Part shown: piece by piece, positions 45,696-55,012 of the stretch | Numbering within the stretch: the stretch's first letter is position 1 | Layout: each line of letters starts with the position of its first letter | Assembly: GCF_963678845.1 (NCBI RefSeq) | Contig: NZ_OY787468.1 | Span: 1,017,822 to 1,081,821, forward strand | From: an uncultured Bacteroides sp. | GTDB taxonomy: Bacteria > Bacteroidota > Bacteroidia > Bacteroidales > Bacteroidaceae | Reading direction: 5' to 3' | Length of the DNA: 64,000 nt | Program-made: the position numbers and the translations under genes | Notes under the pieces: generated by a model | Seen by the model: the letters and a program-made list of their open reading frames with translations, nothing else | What the model was told of the DNA's origin: nothing | Databases searched by the model: none

Positions 45696-45728
45696 TTTGC
45701 GGTAAATAATTACTATATTTACCGCAAA
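45696..45728. promoter_or_regulatory. Operator-like 13-bp inverted repeat before fic
   Basis: TTTGCGGTAAATA (45696-45708) and TATTTACCGCAAA (45716-45728) are perfect complements around a 7-bp spacer. The right arm ends 13 bp before the fic ATG. Its position over the start of the transcript suggests repression, possibly by the winged-helix tail of the Fic protein itself. Confidence 0.65.
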
Positions 45729-45741
45729 ATATGCGGAGATT

Positions 45742-46851
45742 ATGAGAAAGGTTTATATCTGGCAACGAGACGAATGGCCTCATTTTATATGGGATGACGC
45801 AGCTTTATCCTATAAACTGGGCCGAGTACGAGCTTTACAAGGAAAGCTTGTAGGTAAAATGAGCTTGCTTGGTTTTGATTTAAAGAACGAAGCAATATTA
45901 AATACTCTGACAAGTGATATAATTAAATCGTCCGAGATAGAAGGCGAATTATTAGACAATGATCAGGTACGTTCATCCATAGCCCACCATTTAGGAATGG
46001 ATGTTTCAGGATTGCCCGAAGCAGATCGCTATATAGATGGAGTAGTGGAAGTTATGCTTGATGCTACGCAAAACTTTACGCAGCCGCTTACAGAAGAACG
46101 TCTTTTCAATTGGCATGCCGCATTATTCCCAACCGGACGAAGCGGTATGTTTAAAATTACAGTCGGCGGTTGGCGACAAGATGAAGGCGGCCCCATGCAA
46201 GTAATCTTTGGTGCGATGGGAAAAGAAAAGGTTCATTACGAAGCTCCCGATTCAAAACTGATCCCCAATGAAATGGGCCTATTTTTTGAATGGATAAATA
46301 CAGATCAAAGAATTGATCCCGTTCTGAAAGCCGGAATTGCACATCTATGGTTTGTTACCATCCACCCCTTTGATGACGGTAACGGACGCACTGCCCGAAC
46401 AATAGCCGATATATTTCTGGCTCGTGCTGATGAAATACCACACCGCTTCTATAGCATGTCTGCCGAAATACGTAAACAGCGAAAACAGTATTATGAAATA
46501 CTGGAGAAAACCCAGAAAGGAACCCTGGACATAACCCTTTGGCTTGAATGGTTCCTCGATTGTCTGGAAGCTGCACTTCTTGAAACGGAAAAGTCATTAA
46601 GTAGGGTGTTAGAGAAAACCCGGTTTTGGGAGAAGTATCGCTTAGTAAGTATGAATGACCGTCAGGTTAAAATGATCAATCTCCTTTGGGATGGCTTTGA
46701 TGGAAAACTCAATTCTTCCAAGTGGGCAAAGATTGCCAAATGCTCTTCTGATACTGCACTTCGGGATATTCAGGATTTAATGAATAAGGGTGTTTTGCAG
46801 AAGAGCGGTGAAGGGGGTAGGAGTACTTCTTATGAGTTGATGGGGGAATGA
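45742..46851 (+). CDS. Fic family protein (DUF4172-Fic-winged helix), class II
   Basis: A 369-residue Fic enzyme, likely an AMPylase that transfers AMP from ATP to a protein hydroxyl. The N-terminal DUF4172 region (residues ~1-90) contains the inhibitory helix motif SSEIEGE, matching (S/T)xxxE(G/N) at S63-E67-G68, so the protein is class II and self-inhibited in cis. The Fic core motif HPFDDGNGR is at 208-216 with the catalytic His208. Residues ~310-369 look like a winged helix (KWAKIAKCSSDTALRDIQDL, then a GGRSTSYEL wing). The target is unknown. It has a perfect palindrome just upstream and a hairpin after its stop; no antitoxin partner is encoded beside it. Confidence 0.92.
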   Translation: MRKVYIWQRDEWPHFIWDDAALSYKLGRVRALQGKLVGKMSLLGFDLKNEAILNTLTSDIIKSSEIEGELLDNDQVRSSIAHHLGMDVSGLPEADRYIDGVVEVMLDATQNFTQPLTEERLFNWHAALFPTGRSGMFKITVGGWRQDEGGPMQVIFGAMGKEKVHYEAPDSKLIPNEMGLFFEWINTDQRIDPVLKAGIAHLWFVTIHPFDDGNGRTARTIADIFLARADEIPHRFYSMSAEIRKQRKQYYEILEKTQKGTLDITLWLEWFLDCLEAALLETEKSLSRVLEKTRFWEKYRLVSMNDRQVKMINLLWDGFDGKLNSSKWAKIAKCSSDTALRDIQDLMNKGVLQKSGEGGRSTSYELMGE

Positions 46852-46860
46852 GTATTATAC

Positions 46861-46892
46861 GAATCCCTGATTTTATTAGAATCGGGGATTCC
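46861..46892 (+). terminator. Terminator after fic
   Basis: GAATCCC pairs with GGGGATTC across an AT-rich loop and is followed by CTTATT; the T-run is weak. Confidence 0.6.
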
Positions 46893-46925
46893 TTATTAAT
46901 CACCCAGTCTAACTAAATAAAATGT

Positions 46926-47195
46926 TTAATTGCAGATATTGTGAATGACATTTTCTTTTAGTTCATTTTCTTTTTCCCAAGCAGATTCAACGATTTCTTT
47001 TTGAACGATAGTAGGATCTTCTTTCCATGTAATAGTTAGTTCTCCTTTGTGGTCATGAAGTTCATCAATAATTAGCTTTTCATTTTTTGCTCCAAATTCC
47101 TTTGCAATAACAGCAGATACTCTTGATATCCTTTCTAATCGCCAAGGTTCACTTCCTGAAGGACTCCCTGAAGTTACAGTCAATTTAATAGTCAT
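46926..47195 (-). CDS. Small hypothetical protein
   Basis: An 89-residue protein, charged and acidic (many Glu and Lys), with no signal peptide or membrane segment. The N-terminal third reads MTIKLTVTSGSPSGSEPWRL and the rest is likely helix-strand mixed, with HDHKGELTITWKEDP in the middle. The ATG at 47195 is preferred to a TTG two codons earlier. Codon use is like its neighbours and the frame is uninterrupted. It lies alone between the fic gene and an ISL3 insertion, so no function can be inferred from context. I do not recognise the family. Confidence 0.6.
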   Translation of the reverse strand: MTIKLTVTSGSPSGSEPWRLERISRVSAVIAKEFGAKNEKLIIDELHDHKGELTITWKEDPTIVQKEIVESAWEKENELKENVIHNICN

Positions 47196-47318
47196 AATCA
47201 ATATATTTTTAAGTTATTTGACAATATTATCTTTTTGCACAAATGAATTATGCTACATTATTTCTCATTAATGATATTACTTGTTTTATTCTCAGCATTA
47301 ATTTTACCATAAAGATAG

Positions 47319-48613
47319 GGTTCATCCGACAAATGCGTAGTTCTTCTCATGCATTGCCAAAATTTTAAGTTCAAAAAACCTTTGATCTCTATATCCATAT
47401 GCTTGTCTTTTCATTGTTTTGATTTTGTTATTAATACCTTCCAATTTTCCTGTTGATATATGATAATCATACCATGCTAAGATTCCCCACTTATGTGCTT
47501 TTAGTGTATTTGCAAATGTTGTAAGCTTGGGGATTTTGGCTTGATATGCCAGTTCTATCCAAGCGTCCAATTCTTTGATAGCCTGCTCTTTATTTACTTG
47601 TGTCCATATTTCTTTCAAACTTTCTTTCAGATAGTATGCTTTCATCAAGGGCTCATTCAGCTTCAAGGCATTGTCAAGTCTGGACTTGAATTGGTTATCA
47701 AAGATGTCTTTGCCATTGCATAGTAATAACCATCTAGTTCCTTTAAACACTTTTCGTTTATTCAGATCCTTTTCCTCTCTGTAAACACTTCTACGTATTT
47801 CATCCAAAGCATCATTCATGAGTTTGACTACATGAAAGTGATCAAATACCAGAGTTGCTTCAGGTATATTCGTCATGACAGTTGAAACAAAAGCTGGAGA
47901 TAAATCTGTAGCAACGGCCTTGATGACAGCATCAGATTTCTTTAGTTTCTTCCAAAAAACATCCAGAGAATCAGCACCTTTTCCATCGCCTATATATACA
48001 ACTTGTCCTGTAAGAAGGTTTACTACGATTGTTTTGTAGACATGACCTTTTGCAACTGCGAACTCATCAATGCCAATATATTCAAGTTCGCTCAGGTCAG
48101 GGCATCCATAATGTCGCTGTAGATAACGTTTCTGGATATCCTTTACCGTATCCCAGGAAAGATGAAGGAAATGAGCAACATCCTTTATAGTACCTAAACG
48201 GGAGAGTTCAACTACAAGGCGAGCCAGGCGATTCGTATAAGAACGCTTGCCTGTAATAAAATGAATATTCTCCTGACGAATGCAATGACAATCTTTGCAT
48301 TCTAAACGCTGAACTTTCATTTCTAAAAATACAGGTTTATGTCCTATGGGTACTCCGCGAAAACGACGAATAGTACTACCGGAGCGAATAAAGTGCCGAC
48401 TCTTACAACAAGGACAACGAAGTTTTTCGGAACGGGTTTGGACTTCAAAGATAATACTCCTATCTTCGTAGCGTACGCGGGAGCATTCTTGCTCACAAAC
48501 GCCAAAGGCGTGGTACAGAAAGCTGGTATTCATAATATTTTGGATTGGACTCTACAATATAATGATTTACCAGCTTATTTTTATATAGCAACTACGCATT
48601 TGTCGGATGAACC
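47319..48613 (-). mobile_element. ISL3-family insertion sequence, copy 1
   Basis: 1295-bp element bounded by 24-bp inverted repeats beginning GGTTCATCCGACAAATGCG at 47319 and ending with the complement at 48613. The flanks carry an exact 8-bp target duplication, AAAGATAG, at 47311-47318 and 48614-48621, the size usual for ISL3. It carries one transposase gene and is nearly identical to copy 2. Both target duplications being intact shows that the copy has not recombined since insertion. Confidence 0.95.
47322..48533 (-). CDS. ISL3 family transposase (copy 1)
   Basis: A 403-residue DDE transposase. An N-terminal zinc-ribbon (CPCCKSRHFIRSG and CKDCHC) precedes a helix-turn-helix region around DVAHFLHLSWDTVKDI. 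The DDE core follows: first Asp in YIGIDEFAVAKG, second in VATDLSPAF, and the Glu in KLEGINNKIKTMKRQAYG near the C-terminus, all as in ISL3. The frame is complete. It differs from copy 2 by one residue I can see (R versus K in the RYED segment). No other gene is in the element. Confidence 0.96.
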   Translation of the reverse strand: MNTSFLYHAFGVCEQECSRVRYEDRSIIFEVQTRSEKLRCPCCKSRHFIRSGSTIRRFRGVPIGHKPVFLEMKVQRLECKDCHCIRQENIHFITGKRSYTNRLARLVVELSRLGTIKDVAHFLHLSWDTVKDIQKRYLQRHYGCPDLSELEYIGIDEFAVAKGHVYKTIVVNLLTGQVVYIGDGKGADSLDVFWKKLKKSDAVIKAVATDLSPAFVSTVMTNIPEATLVFDHFHVVKLMNDALDEIRRSVYREEKDLNKRKVFKGTRWLLLCNGKDIFDNQFKSRLDNALKLNEPLMKAYYLKESLKEIWTQVNKEQAIKELDAWIELAYQAKIPKLTTFANTLKAHKWGILAWYDYHISTGKLEGINNKIKTMKRQAYGYRDQRFFELKILAMHEKNYAFVG

Positions 48614-48621
48614 AAAGATAG

Positions 48622-48825
48622 TCTTTTTATTAATTGCTTCATCATTTATTATGTTAATTAGAAATATGTCTATTTACAAAAGCTGAGTAGTTACCCTTTT
48701 CCCTTTTGCAATGTCATTAGTATGTAGCTGGGGCTATTTAAATGTTATTAAATAATATCTGAATTCGGAAATCTTTATTTTAATTTAGGAACTGATAATA
48801 GTACCTTTTTGATCTTTTTCCTTGT
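48622..48825. other. Spacer after IS copy 1, nothing seen
   Basis: AT-rich DNA between the target duplication and the SGNH gene stop. No frame, hairpin or promoter stands out. Confidence 0.4.
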
Positions 48826-49902
48826 TTATTCAGCCTTTTTTATGTGCTTATTTATTACAGGATAAAGCAATTCTGCATAACGCATTAAACCAAGGTCGGT
48901 AAAGTGGATGCCATCTATTGTAGCTTCGCCATCATGACCTAGCATATCTTTGGAAGAGAGGAAATAGATGTTCTTTTCTCCTCTTTTCTTTAAGGTTTGA
49001 AAAAATGCATTGATCGTTTCGTTCTTGTCCTTTACCTCTTTTGCTATGCGTTGGTCGAAACGGGTGTGGGTAAATATGGGGTCTTCCACAAAGAGTATAG
49101 GTGTTTCGGGGTGGCGGTTACGAATGATAGTGTAGAATTTATCAGCTCGCTCTTTCATTTGTTCAATAGTAGCATTGGGTACAAAGTCGAGAATGTACAT
49201 GGATGCATCAACATTTGCCATTACTTCTGCAATTTCCAAATCTAAAAGTCCGTTGCCACTGAATCCCAGATTGATTGTTTCACGGTTCAGCCAGCGTGAC
49301 AGGATATTGGTATGCGCCATGCCCGGACGGGAAGCACTGCAACCCTGAAGAATGCTGGTGCCATAAAATACAAGTGGTTTTTGACGAACGGGCAGGTCTA
49401 CTTTAGGTTGTGAGATTTCGGAAAGAGAATCTACCCCGATGGAAAGAGAGGTTACTCCGTCGTAAAGAGGCAGATAGAGCATATATTCTCGTTTTTCGGG
49501 TTTCATATTTGAAATGATAGTGGCTGTGCTATTCTTTCCGGTGGGGCGTCCGCTGTTAACAAATACCCATTTACCATCTTGCAAACAATAGAGATCGAGT
49601 CCTTTTATGCCGGCAGGTGACATGTTATTCAGCTCTCTGTTGAGCAATAAATCCCATTTGGCAGCAATAGTTGTTGAATTGGAGTTGAAGCGTATTGCTA
49701 GTCCGGCACTGTTTTGCCCCAGATCCCATAATGGTTTGCGGGAAATATTTCTAAGTGAGTCCGGCAAGCGTTCATAACGGGTTGCTGTATGTTGTGTTGC
49801 TTTGCCTAATAAGGGGAAAGCGGATGCGTTATGATAAACAATCTGGCTGTTTACTGTTACTGAAAGCAACAGCAATGCTGCAAAAATAATGTGCTTTTTC
49901 AT
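48826..49902 (-). CDS. Exported SGNH/GDSL hydrolase
   Basis: A 358-residue secreted esterase-type hydrolase with a signal peptide to about residue 19 (TVNSQ). An N-terminal beta-sandwich of the SGNH accessory type (about residues 25-170) precedes the catalytic domain. Block I with the nucleophile serine is FYGTSILQGC, block II is NLGFSGNG, block III DFVPN replaces the usual GxND, and block V with the Asp-His pair is TIDGIHFTDLG near the C-terminus. It may be a carbohydrate or lipid esterase; the substrate is unknown. The nearest downstream element is IS copy 1, whose insertion lies outside the gene. Confidence 0.85.
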   Translation of the reverse strand: MKKHIIFAALLLLSVTVNSQIVYHNASAFPLLGKATQHTATRYERLPDSLRNISRKPLWDLGQNSAGLAIRFNSNSTTIAAKWDLLLNRELNNMSPAGIKGLDLYCLQDGKWVFVNSGRPTGKNSTATIISNMKPEKREYMLYLPLYDGVTSLSIGVDSLSEISQPKVDLPVRQKPLVFYGTSILQGCSASRPGMAHTNILSRWLNRETINLGFSGNGLLDLEIAEVMANVDASMYILDFVPNATIEQMKERADKFYTIIRNRHPETPILFVEDPIFTHTRFDQRIAKEVKDKNETINAFFQTLKKRGEKNIYFLSSKDMLGHDGEATIDGIHFTDLGLMRYAELLYPVINKHIKKAE

Positions 49903-49997
49903 TTTTTACTAGGGTAATAATTAAGATCTCCAAAGGTAGAAATAAGAATGCAAATTATTGACAAATATATAATGAAAATAATACATATTAAAACAAG

Positions 49998-50033
49998 ATA
50001 GCCTTAACAGATGGATATTGTGTTAAGGCTATT
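49998..50033 (-). terminator. Terminator after tcdA
   Basis: AATAGCCTTAACA on the minus strand pairs with TGTTAAGGCTAT and is followed by CTTGTTTT. It separates tcdA from the SGNH gene. Confidence 0.8.
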
Positions 50034-50100
50034 CTTTATTAAGTCTTTTTAGACTAATATTATAAGAGCTTTATTCTGTGTAAAATAGTGCGATTATTGA

Positions 50101-50907
50101 TTATTTTCCCCATTTGTTATAAATATCTTGCATAACTAATCCTGCAAGAGTAAATCCAAATATTGCAGTAGTATGTGCCAGTGTTCCGTTTATTCTGGCT
50201 TTCTTGCTGCACCATTCATGATTTACTAAATTAGCATCGCCCGGTCCTATTTCAGCTTTGGGACAAAGGCAGTTCTCTGTACCACATGAAGAGTTGGCTC
50301 CTTTATTTTCTAATAACTCTTCGCTATAAACACACATGAATTTTTTAGTGAGTTTTTCTCCTTTTTTAATTCTGCGACGAAGGGCTGCAGCAAGAGGGCA
50401 GCCAATAACTTTCCAGAATTCCGCTGTTTTGATTTTCATTGGATCCATTTTCAATGCAGCTCCCATGGAAGAGAAGAATGTTGCGTCTGTTTTTGTAGCC
50501 TGGCGGATTAGTTCCACTTTGTTTTCCAGGCTGTCAATTGCATCTATGATGTAGTCATAGCTTTCTATCTGGAAATAATCAGATGTTTCGGCGCTATATA
50601 TCTGTTGCAACGCAGTAATCTCAGCAGTTGGATTTATTTCAAGGAGTCGGGATTTAAGAGCTTCCACTTTAACCTGGCCTACAGTTTTAGTTGTAGCCAT
50701 CAACTGACGATTGATGTTAGTAACACAAATACGATCTGAATCGACAATGGTTAATTGCTTTATACCCGATCTGACAAGACTTTCAGCACACCAGCTGCCT
50801 ACACCTCCAACACCAAATATGATAACACGGATATTGGCAATTTTGCTCATCAGATCATTGCCAAGTAATAGTTCTGTTCGTTTGAAAATACCTCTTTCTA
50901 ATCCCAT
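50101..50907 (-). CDS. tcdA: tRNA threonylcarbamoyladenosine dehydratase
   Basis: E1/ThiF-fold enzyme (CsdL) that dehydrates t6A to the cyclic ct6A form at tRNA position 37, using ATP. The nucleotide-binding motif is IFGVGGVGSWCAESLVRSG, the Asp/Arg set lies in DSDRICVTNINRQL, and DAIDSLENKVELI follows. A cysteine-rich segment SSCGTENCLCP is present. The length from the ATG at 50907 is 268 residues; the frame to 50943 only adds a non-homologous start. A TACTTTTG -7 box is 26 bp upstream of that ATG, which supports the choice. Cytoplasmic and monocistronic. Confidence 0.92.
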   Translation of the reverse strand: MGLERGIFKRTELLLGNDLMSKIANIRVIIFGVGGVGSWCAESLVRSGIKQLTIVDSDRICVTNINRQLMATTKTVGQVKVEALKSRLLEINPTAEITALQQIYSAETSDYFQIESYDYIIDAIDSLENKVELIRQATKTDATFFSSMGAALKMDPMKIKTAEFWKVIGCPLAAALRRRIKKGEKLTKKFMCVYSEELLENKGANSSCGTENCLCPKAEIGPGDANLVNHEWCSKKARINGTLAHTTAIFGFTLAGLVMQDIYNKWGK

Positions 50908-50932
50908 CTTTTGCTTTCGATAATTTAGGGCA

Positions 50933-50940
50933 CAAAAGTA
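50933..50940 (-). promoter_or_regulatory. Candidate -7 box of tcdA
   Basis: TACTTTTG on the minus strand matches TAnnTTTG; it overlaps the extended upstream frame, which argues for the ATG at 50907 as the start. Confidence 0.55.
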
Positions 50941-51078
50941 CAATAAATATTTTATAAAAATAATTGCTAAGTGATAAGCTTGCTTAAAACAAAAGTCAGC
51001 TCCGAATCTTTCGATGATCAGGGCCGACTTAAGATTATATTATATTCTACTATCAGTAGATTAATTCCTATTTTGATG

Positions 51079-53418
51079 CTATTTTAGTTCAAACTTGCCT
51101 TTCAGAAGAATGTTATTGCTTGCCGGTCCAACCATAACGGTAAATGTTCCGGGTTCTGCAACGAATTCCATTTTCTGATTATAGAGTGAGAGATCCTCCT
51201 TTTGAAGTATAAACTCAATCTCTTTTGTCTCGCCTTTTTCTAGATGAATTCGATTGAATCTCTTTAATTGCATACTAGGAGTTGTAACAGAACTGACATC
51301 ATCTCTTAGATAAAGCTGAACTACTTCATCCCCTTCACGGTTACCACTATTCTTTACTTTGCATGATACCTTGAATGAATCTTTGCCAATAGGATCAATA
51401 ACCATATCTGAATATTCAAATGTGGTGTAACTTAAACCATATCCAAAGCTATAGAGTGGGGCGCTACTGCCCTCAACATAATTATTCTGCTCTCCGAATG
51501 AATAGTATACAGGTAATTGACCAACTGATCTTGGAACAGAAACAGGTAGTCGTCCGGCTGGATTGTAATCGCCGAAAAGTACTTCTGCAATGGCGGTTCC
51601 ACCTTCCTGTCCGGGATACCATGCGGTAAGAAGAGCATTGGCTTTTTCTGATGCATTGTTCATATTAAGAGGACGTCCTTCAATATAAATAACAACCAAT
51701 GGTTTACCGGTTTTAGCAACAGCTTGCAGCAGTTTTTCCTGATCTCCCAGTAAATCTAATGATGATCGGTCATATCCTTCTCCCGATTCCATATCAGATA
51801 GTACTTGTTTCTTTTTATCTGAAACGGTTGCTGCTCCAGTTTCTTTATACTCTGTTGAAAAATCACGTGCGCTTGAACCTCCAAGAACTAAAACAACAGC
51901 ATCTGATTCTTTAGCAGCTTTAATAGCTGATGCAATATCACTTTCTGTTGTGTCGCGGATGGCACATCCTTTAGCATAATTTACTTTTGTATCAGGAGAA
52001 ACAATGCTCTTTATTCCATCCAGAACAGTTTTGATGTTACTTCTTTCCTGAGGTGCGGTATAATCGCCCAGTTGATTATAAATGTTATCAGCATTCGGAC
52101 CAATTACTGCTATGCTTTTAATAGACTTGTCTAAAGGCAAAGTCTTATCGTTTCTCAAGAGAACAATACTTTCTCTTGCCACTTGTCTGGCAACAGTTTT
52201 GTGTTTTTCACAACGAACTATTTTGGCTGCTTCAGCAGGTGTTACATAAGGATTATCAAATAAGCCTGATTCAAACTTCAATCTTAGAACATTACTAACT
52301 GCACTGTCTAACTCCGTTTGTGAAATAAGGTTTTCCTGCATAGCTTTTTCTAGGTTTTTTCCGTAGGCATTTCCTCCCAGGTCAACATCTACGCCAGCTT
52401 GCAAAGCCATTGCAGCTGCTTCCTTTATGTTTGCAGCAACATGATGGGAACCGTAAATGCCTTCAATACTTCCCAAGTCGGAAAATACAAAACCATCAAA
52501 TCCCCAATCTTTTCTCAAAATATCTTTTAATAGAAAGTTGTTTGCTGTGCAAGGTATCCCATCTATTGAGTTATAAGATGTCATAACTGTTTTTGCTCCA
52601 GCTTTGACGGCCATCTTAAATGGAGGGAGATAGTCGGAAAAGAGTTCACGAATACCAATTTGTGTACGGGCTCCGTTATGACCTCCTAAAGGAATGCCAT
52701 AGCCGGCAAAGTGTTTCAGGGTAGAGTAGAATTGAACTTTTCCATTCGGGCTCTTTGCCTGTAATCCTTTTACAAAAGCGCTTCCCAATATTCCTGTCAG
52801 AATAGGATCTTCTCCGAAGGTTTCTTCCATTCTTGACCAGCGAGGTTCGCGGGCTACATCAAGAATTGGACCGTAGCCAATATTTGCTCCTTGTAACGTG
52901 CATTCCAAAGCAATAACTTTTCCCATTTCTTCAATAAGTTCCTTGTTCCATGTACTTGCCTGACCTATTGAGGTTGGGAATACTGTTGTTCCTATAGCCA
53001 TATGTCCGTGAGCACTTTCCTCGGCAAATAAAATAGGGATTCCGAGTCTGGTTTCCTTTAACGCATATTTTTGCAGAGCGTTAATAGCTTCTGCTGCCTG
53101 TTTTGGAGTAAGCCCGGTAACTAATGTTTTTTTTGTCCACGGATCTGCTCTCAATGTTGCCCAATAAGAACCTATCGGTCTTTCTTTCATTTGAGCTTTG
53201 AAAAGATCAGATGCTGTAACAGCATCCTTTGTTTTAGTGTACATATCCCAGCCTAACGGGCAACAAAGCTGACCGATTTTCTCATTCAGAGTCATCAACG
53301 AAAGCAGATTACTGATTCTTTCTTTTACCGGCGCTTTCGGATTCTTGTATAATGGTTGCGCACTAAGCTGAAAAGCTGCAAACAACGAGCAACATACTGT
53401 TATGAAACGTTTATTCAT
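51079..53418 (-). CDS. GH3 beta-glycosidase (BglX-like)
   Basis: Exported glycosidase, 779 residues, with a signal peptide ending near LSAQ (residue 21). The GH3 N-terminal barrel has KHFAGYG and the nucleophile D314 in GFVFSDLGSIEG. The second sandwich domain (about 390-600) contains VVLVLGGSSARDFSTEYK and a fibronectin III-like C-terminal domain (about 670-779) follows. The family hydrolyses beta-glucosides or related terminal sugars; the exact sugar is not decided here. The start codon lies 1 bp after the GH29 stop codon, so the two are co-translated as a pair. The pair suggests release of fucose and beta-linked sugar from one glycan. Confidence 0.93.
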   Translation of the reverse strand: MNKRFITVCCSLFAAFQLSAQPLYKNPKAPVKERISNLLSLMTLNEKIGQLCCPLGWDMYTKTKDAVTASDLFKAQMKERPIGSYWATLRADPWTKKTLVTGLTPKQAAEAINALQKYALKETRLGIPILFAEESAHGHMAIGTTVFPTSIGQASTWNKELIEEMGKVIALECTLQGANIGYGPILDVAREPRWSRMEETFGEDPILTGILGSAFVKGLQAKSPNGKVQFYSTLKHFAGYGIPLGGHNGARTQIGIRELFSDYLPPFKMAVKAGAKTVMTSYNSIDGIPCTANNFLLKDILRKDWGFDGFVFSDLGSIEGIYGSHHVAANIKEAAAMALQAGVDVDLGGNAYGKNLEKAMQENLISQTELDSAVSNVLRLKFESGLFDNPYVTPAEAAKIVRCEKHKTVARQVARESIVLLRNDKTLPLDKSIKSIAVIGPNADNIYNQLGDYTAPQERSNIKTVLDGIKSIVSPDTKVNYAKGCAIRDTTESDIASAIKAAKESDAVVLVLGGSSARDFSTEYKETGAATVSDKKKQVLSDMESGEGYDRSSLDLLGDQEKLLQAVAKTGKPLVVIYIEGRPLNMNNASEKANALLTAWYPGQEGGTAIAEVLFGDYNPAGRLPVSVPRSVGQLPVYYSFGEQNNYVEGSSAPLYSFGYGLSYTTFEYSDMVIDPIGKDSFKVSCKVKNSGNREGDEVVQLYLRDDVSSVTTPSMQLKRFNRIHLEKGETKEIEFILQKEDLSLYNQKMEFVAEPGTFTVMVGPASNNILLKGKFELK

Positions 53419-53419
53419 C

Positions 53420-54814
53420 TTATTTCTGTAATTTAAATGAGAAAACTAAAGGTTCTTTACTTATTTCTGATTTTCCGGGAAATTGTATTTTGATCTTATT
53501 TCCGTCTTTTACCCATTTTACTTTTTTTCCTGTTTTCAGAAGTATCACCGGACTGCTTTTTACCGGAAAATTGTTTTCCCATTCAATACTTTTGGGTAAA
53601 CTTCCTTTTTCATTGGGAACATAAAGTGCATAAAGTTTCTTACCATCTTTACTTGCGGTGAACCAAACATTATTACTCTTATAGTTTGGTGTGATTCGTG
53701 TACCGTAGATGCCTTCACCATTAACTTTTAGCCATTGTCCAATTTGTCGAAGAATTACTTCCACTTCCGGTTGAATAATACCTTTTGGAGTGGGGCCGAC
53801 ACCTAACAGAAGACTTCCACCTTTTGCTGTAACCTCAATTAAGTCAGCAATAACCGTATTTGCCGATTTGAATTTAGCATTTGGTGTCCATCCCCAATCT
53901 GGGCTCAGCGGAATGCAGCTTTCCCAAGGATAGGGTAATTGTTCCTCTGGAATTGAGCGCTCAGGAGTTTGATAATTCTCGTATTTACCATGAATGGTTC
54001 TGTCAACAATCAACAAGTCAGACTGATGTGTACGAGCCATTTTAGCTATTGAATCCATCTTTATATCTTGTTTGGGTGCTGCCACCCATCCACCATCTAA
54101 CCAGAGAATATCAAATTTGCCATAGTTGCTCATTAATTCCTCTATCTGGTTGTAGGTATATTTCTGGAATGCTTTCCAACGATCGGGATGTTTGTCTATA
54201 CTGTAATTTACATTTCGTGTGGGCGTTGCATATCTTGGCCACCAATAGTATTCACAATGCCAATCAGGTTTTGAGAAATAGGCTCCAATCATAAAATCTT
54301 TCTGTCGGAATGCTTCAAATACATATTTTGCCACATCAGCCTTTGGATTATTCTTAAAAGCGCTGTTCATAACCGAAAATTCTGTTTGTTTTGTATTAAA
54401 CAGATTAAAACCATCGTGATGTTTGGTTGTGAAAAGCATGTATTTCATGCCAGCTGCTTTGGCTACATCTGCCCATTGATCAGGATTAAAATCTACAGGA
54501 TTGAATTTCTCTATCAACTTATAATAATTCCTTTTGTAATCTTCATAAGAGATAGTACTGTCTCTTGGAATCCAGTCAACATCTTCCGAACAAATAGACC
54601 AGGACTCCACAATACCCGGGATAGAATATAATCCCCAATGAAACAGGACCCCGAATTTCATGTCCTGCCATTTGTCTAATTTAGCTAAAACCTCTTTTTC
54701 TTTAGGCCAATCATATTCTGTAGAACGTTCGTGTATAAAACCTTGTTGGGCTTGCATTTTAATCGGAAAAACGATCAATAGTAACCCGATGATGGAAAAG
54801 ACTGATTTTTTCAT
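53420..54814 (-). CDS. GH29 alpha-L-fucosidase
   Basis: Exported retaining fucosidase, 464 residues, signal peptide to about residue 22 (IKMQAQ). The substrate-binding His pair is in TTKHHDGFNLF (131-138) and the catalytic nucleophile is D240 in DILWLDGGW. The C-terminal ~90 residues form the usual beta-sandwich. The acid/base residue is less conserved in this family and was not assigned. It leads the GH29-GH3 operon behind a consensus promoter and a 30-bp palindrome. There is no SusC/SusD pair or sulfatase nearby, so the operon is a minimal two-enzyme unit. Confidence 0.94.
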   Translation of the reverse strand: MKKSVFSIIGLLLIVFPIKMQAQQGFIHERSTEYDWPKEKEVLAKLDKWQDMKFGVLFHWGLYSIPGIVESWSICSEDVDWIPRDSTISYEDYKRNYYKLIEKFNPVDFNPDQWADVAKAAGMKYMLFTTKHHDGFNLFNTKQTEFSVMNSAFKNNPKADVAKYVFEAFRQKDFMIGAYFSKPDWHCEYYWWPRYATPTRNVNYSIDKHPDRWKAFQKYTYNQIEELMSNYGKFDILWLDGGWVAAPKQDIKMDSIAKMARTHQSDLLIVDRTIHGKYENYQTPERSIPEEQLPYPWESCIPLSPDWGWTPNAKFKSANTVIADLIEVTAKGGSLLLGVGPTPKGIIQPEVEVILRQIGQWLKVNGEGIYGTRITPNYKSNNVWFTASKDGKKLYALYVPNEKGSLPKSIEWENNFPVKSSPVILLKTGKKVKWVKDGNKIKIQFPGKSEISKEPLVFSFKLQK

Positions 54815-54884
54815 AGATAGGATCTTTCTTTTTCGTACTTATTTTAGACTTAAACAACAATCGATTAAGGTATGAGTATTTGAT

Positions 54885-54900
54885 ATCTCTTTAAAGAGAT
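54885..54900. repeat. 16-bp perfect palindrome in GH29 leader
   Basis: ATCTCTTTAAAGAGAT is its own reverse complement. It lies in the untranslated leader, about 70 bp before the GH29 start codon; role unknown. Confidence 0.6.
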
Positions 54901-54963
54901 CTTTTGTCTCTTTTATCATTATCAATAAATATAATGGATAAAATATCGTTTCTTCATCGCAAG

Positions 54964-54994
54964 CAAATGTATGCAATATAGATATAAACGCAAA
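54964..54994 (-). promoter_or_regulatory. Consensus promoter of the GH29-GH3 operon
   Basis: On the minus strand TTTG (54991-54994), exactly 19 bp, then TACATTTG (54964-54971). Full match to the Bacteroides consensus. The leader would be about 140 nt. Confidence 0.8.
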
Positions 54995-55012
54995 AAAATA
55001 TAAGATGTTTAT

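Noticed and set aside
48339..48686. 115-residue frame overlapping the end of ISL3 copy 1
   Set aside because: It is the antisense of the transposase start joined to flanking DNA. The same frame occurs at 60421-60780 beside copy 2 with a different tail, showing it comes from the IS.
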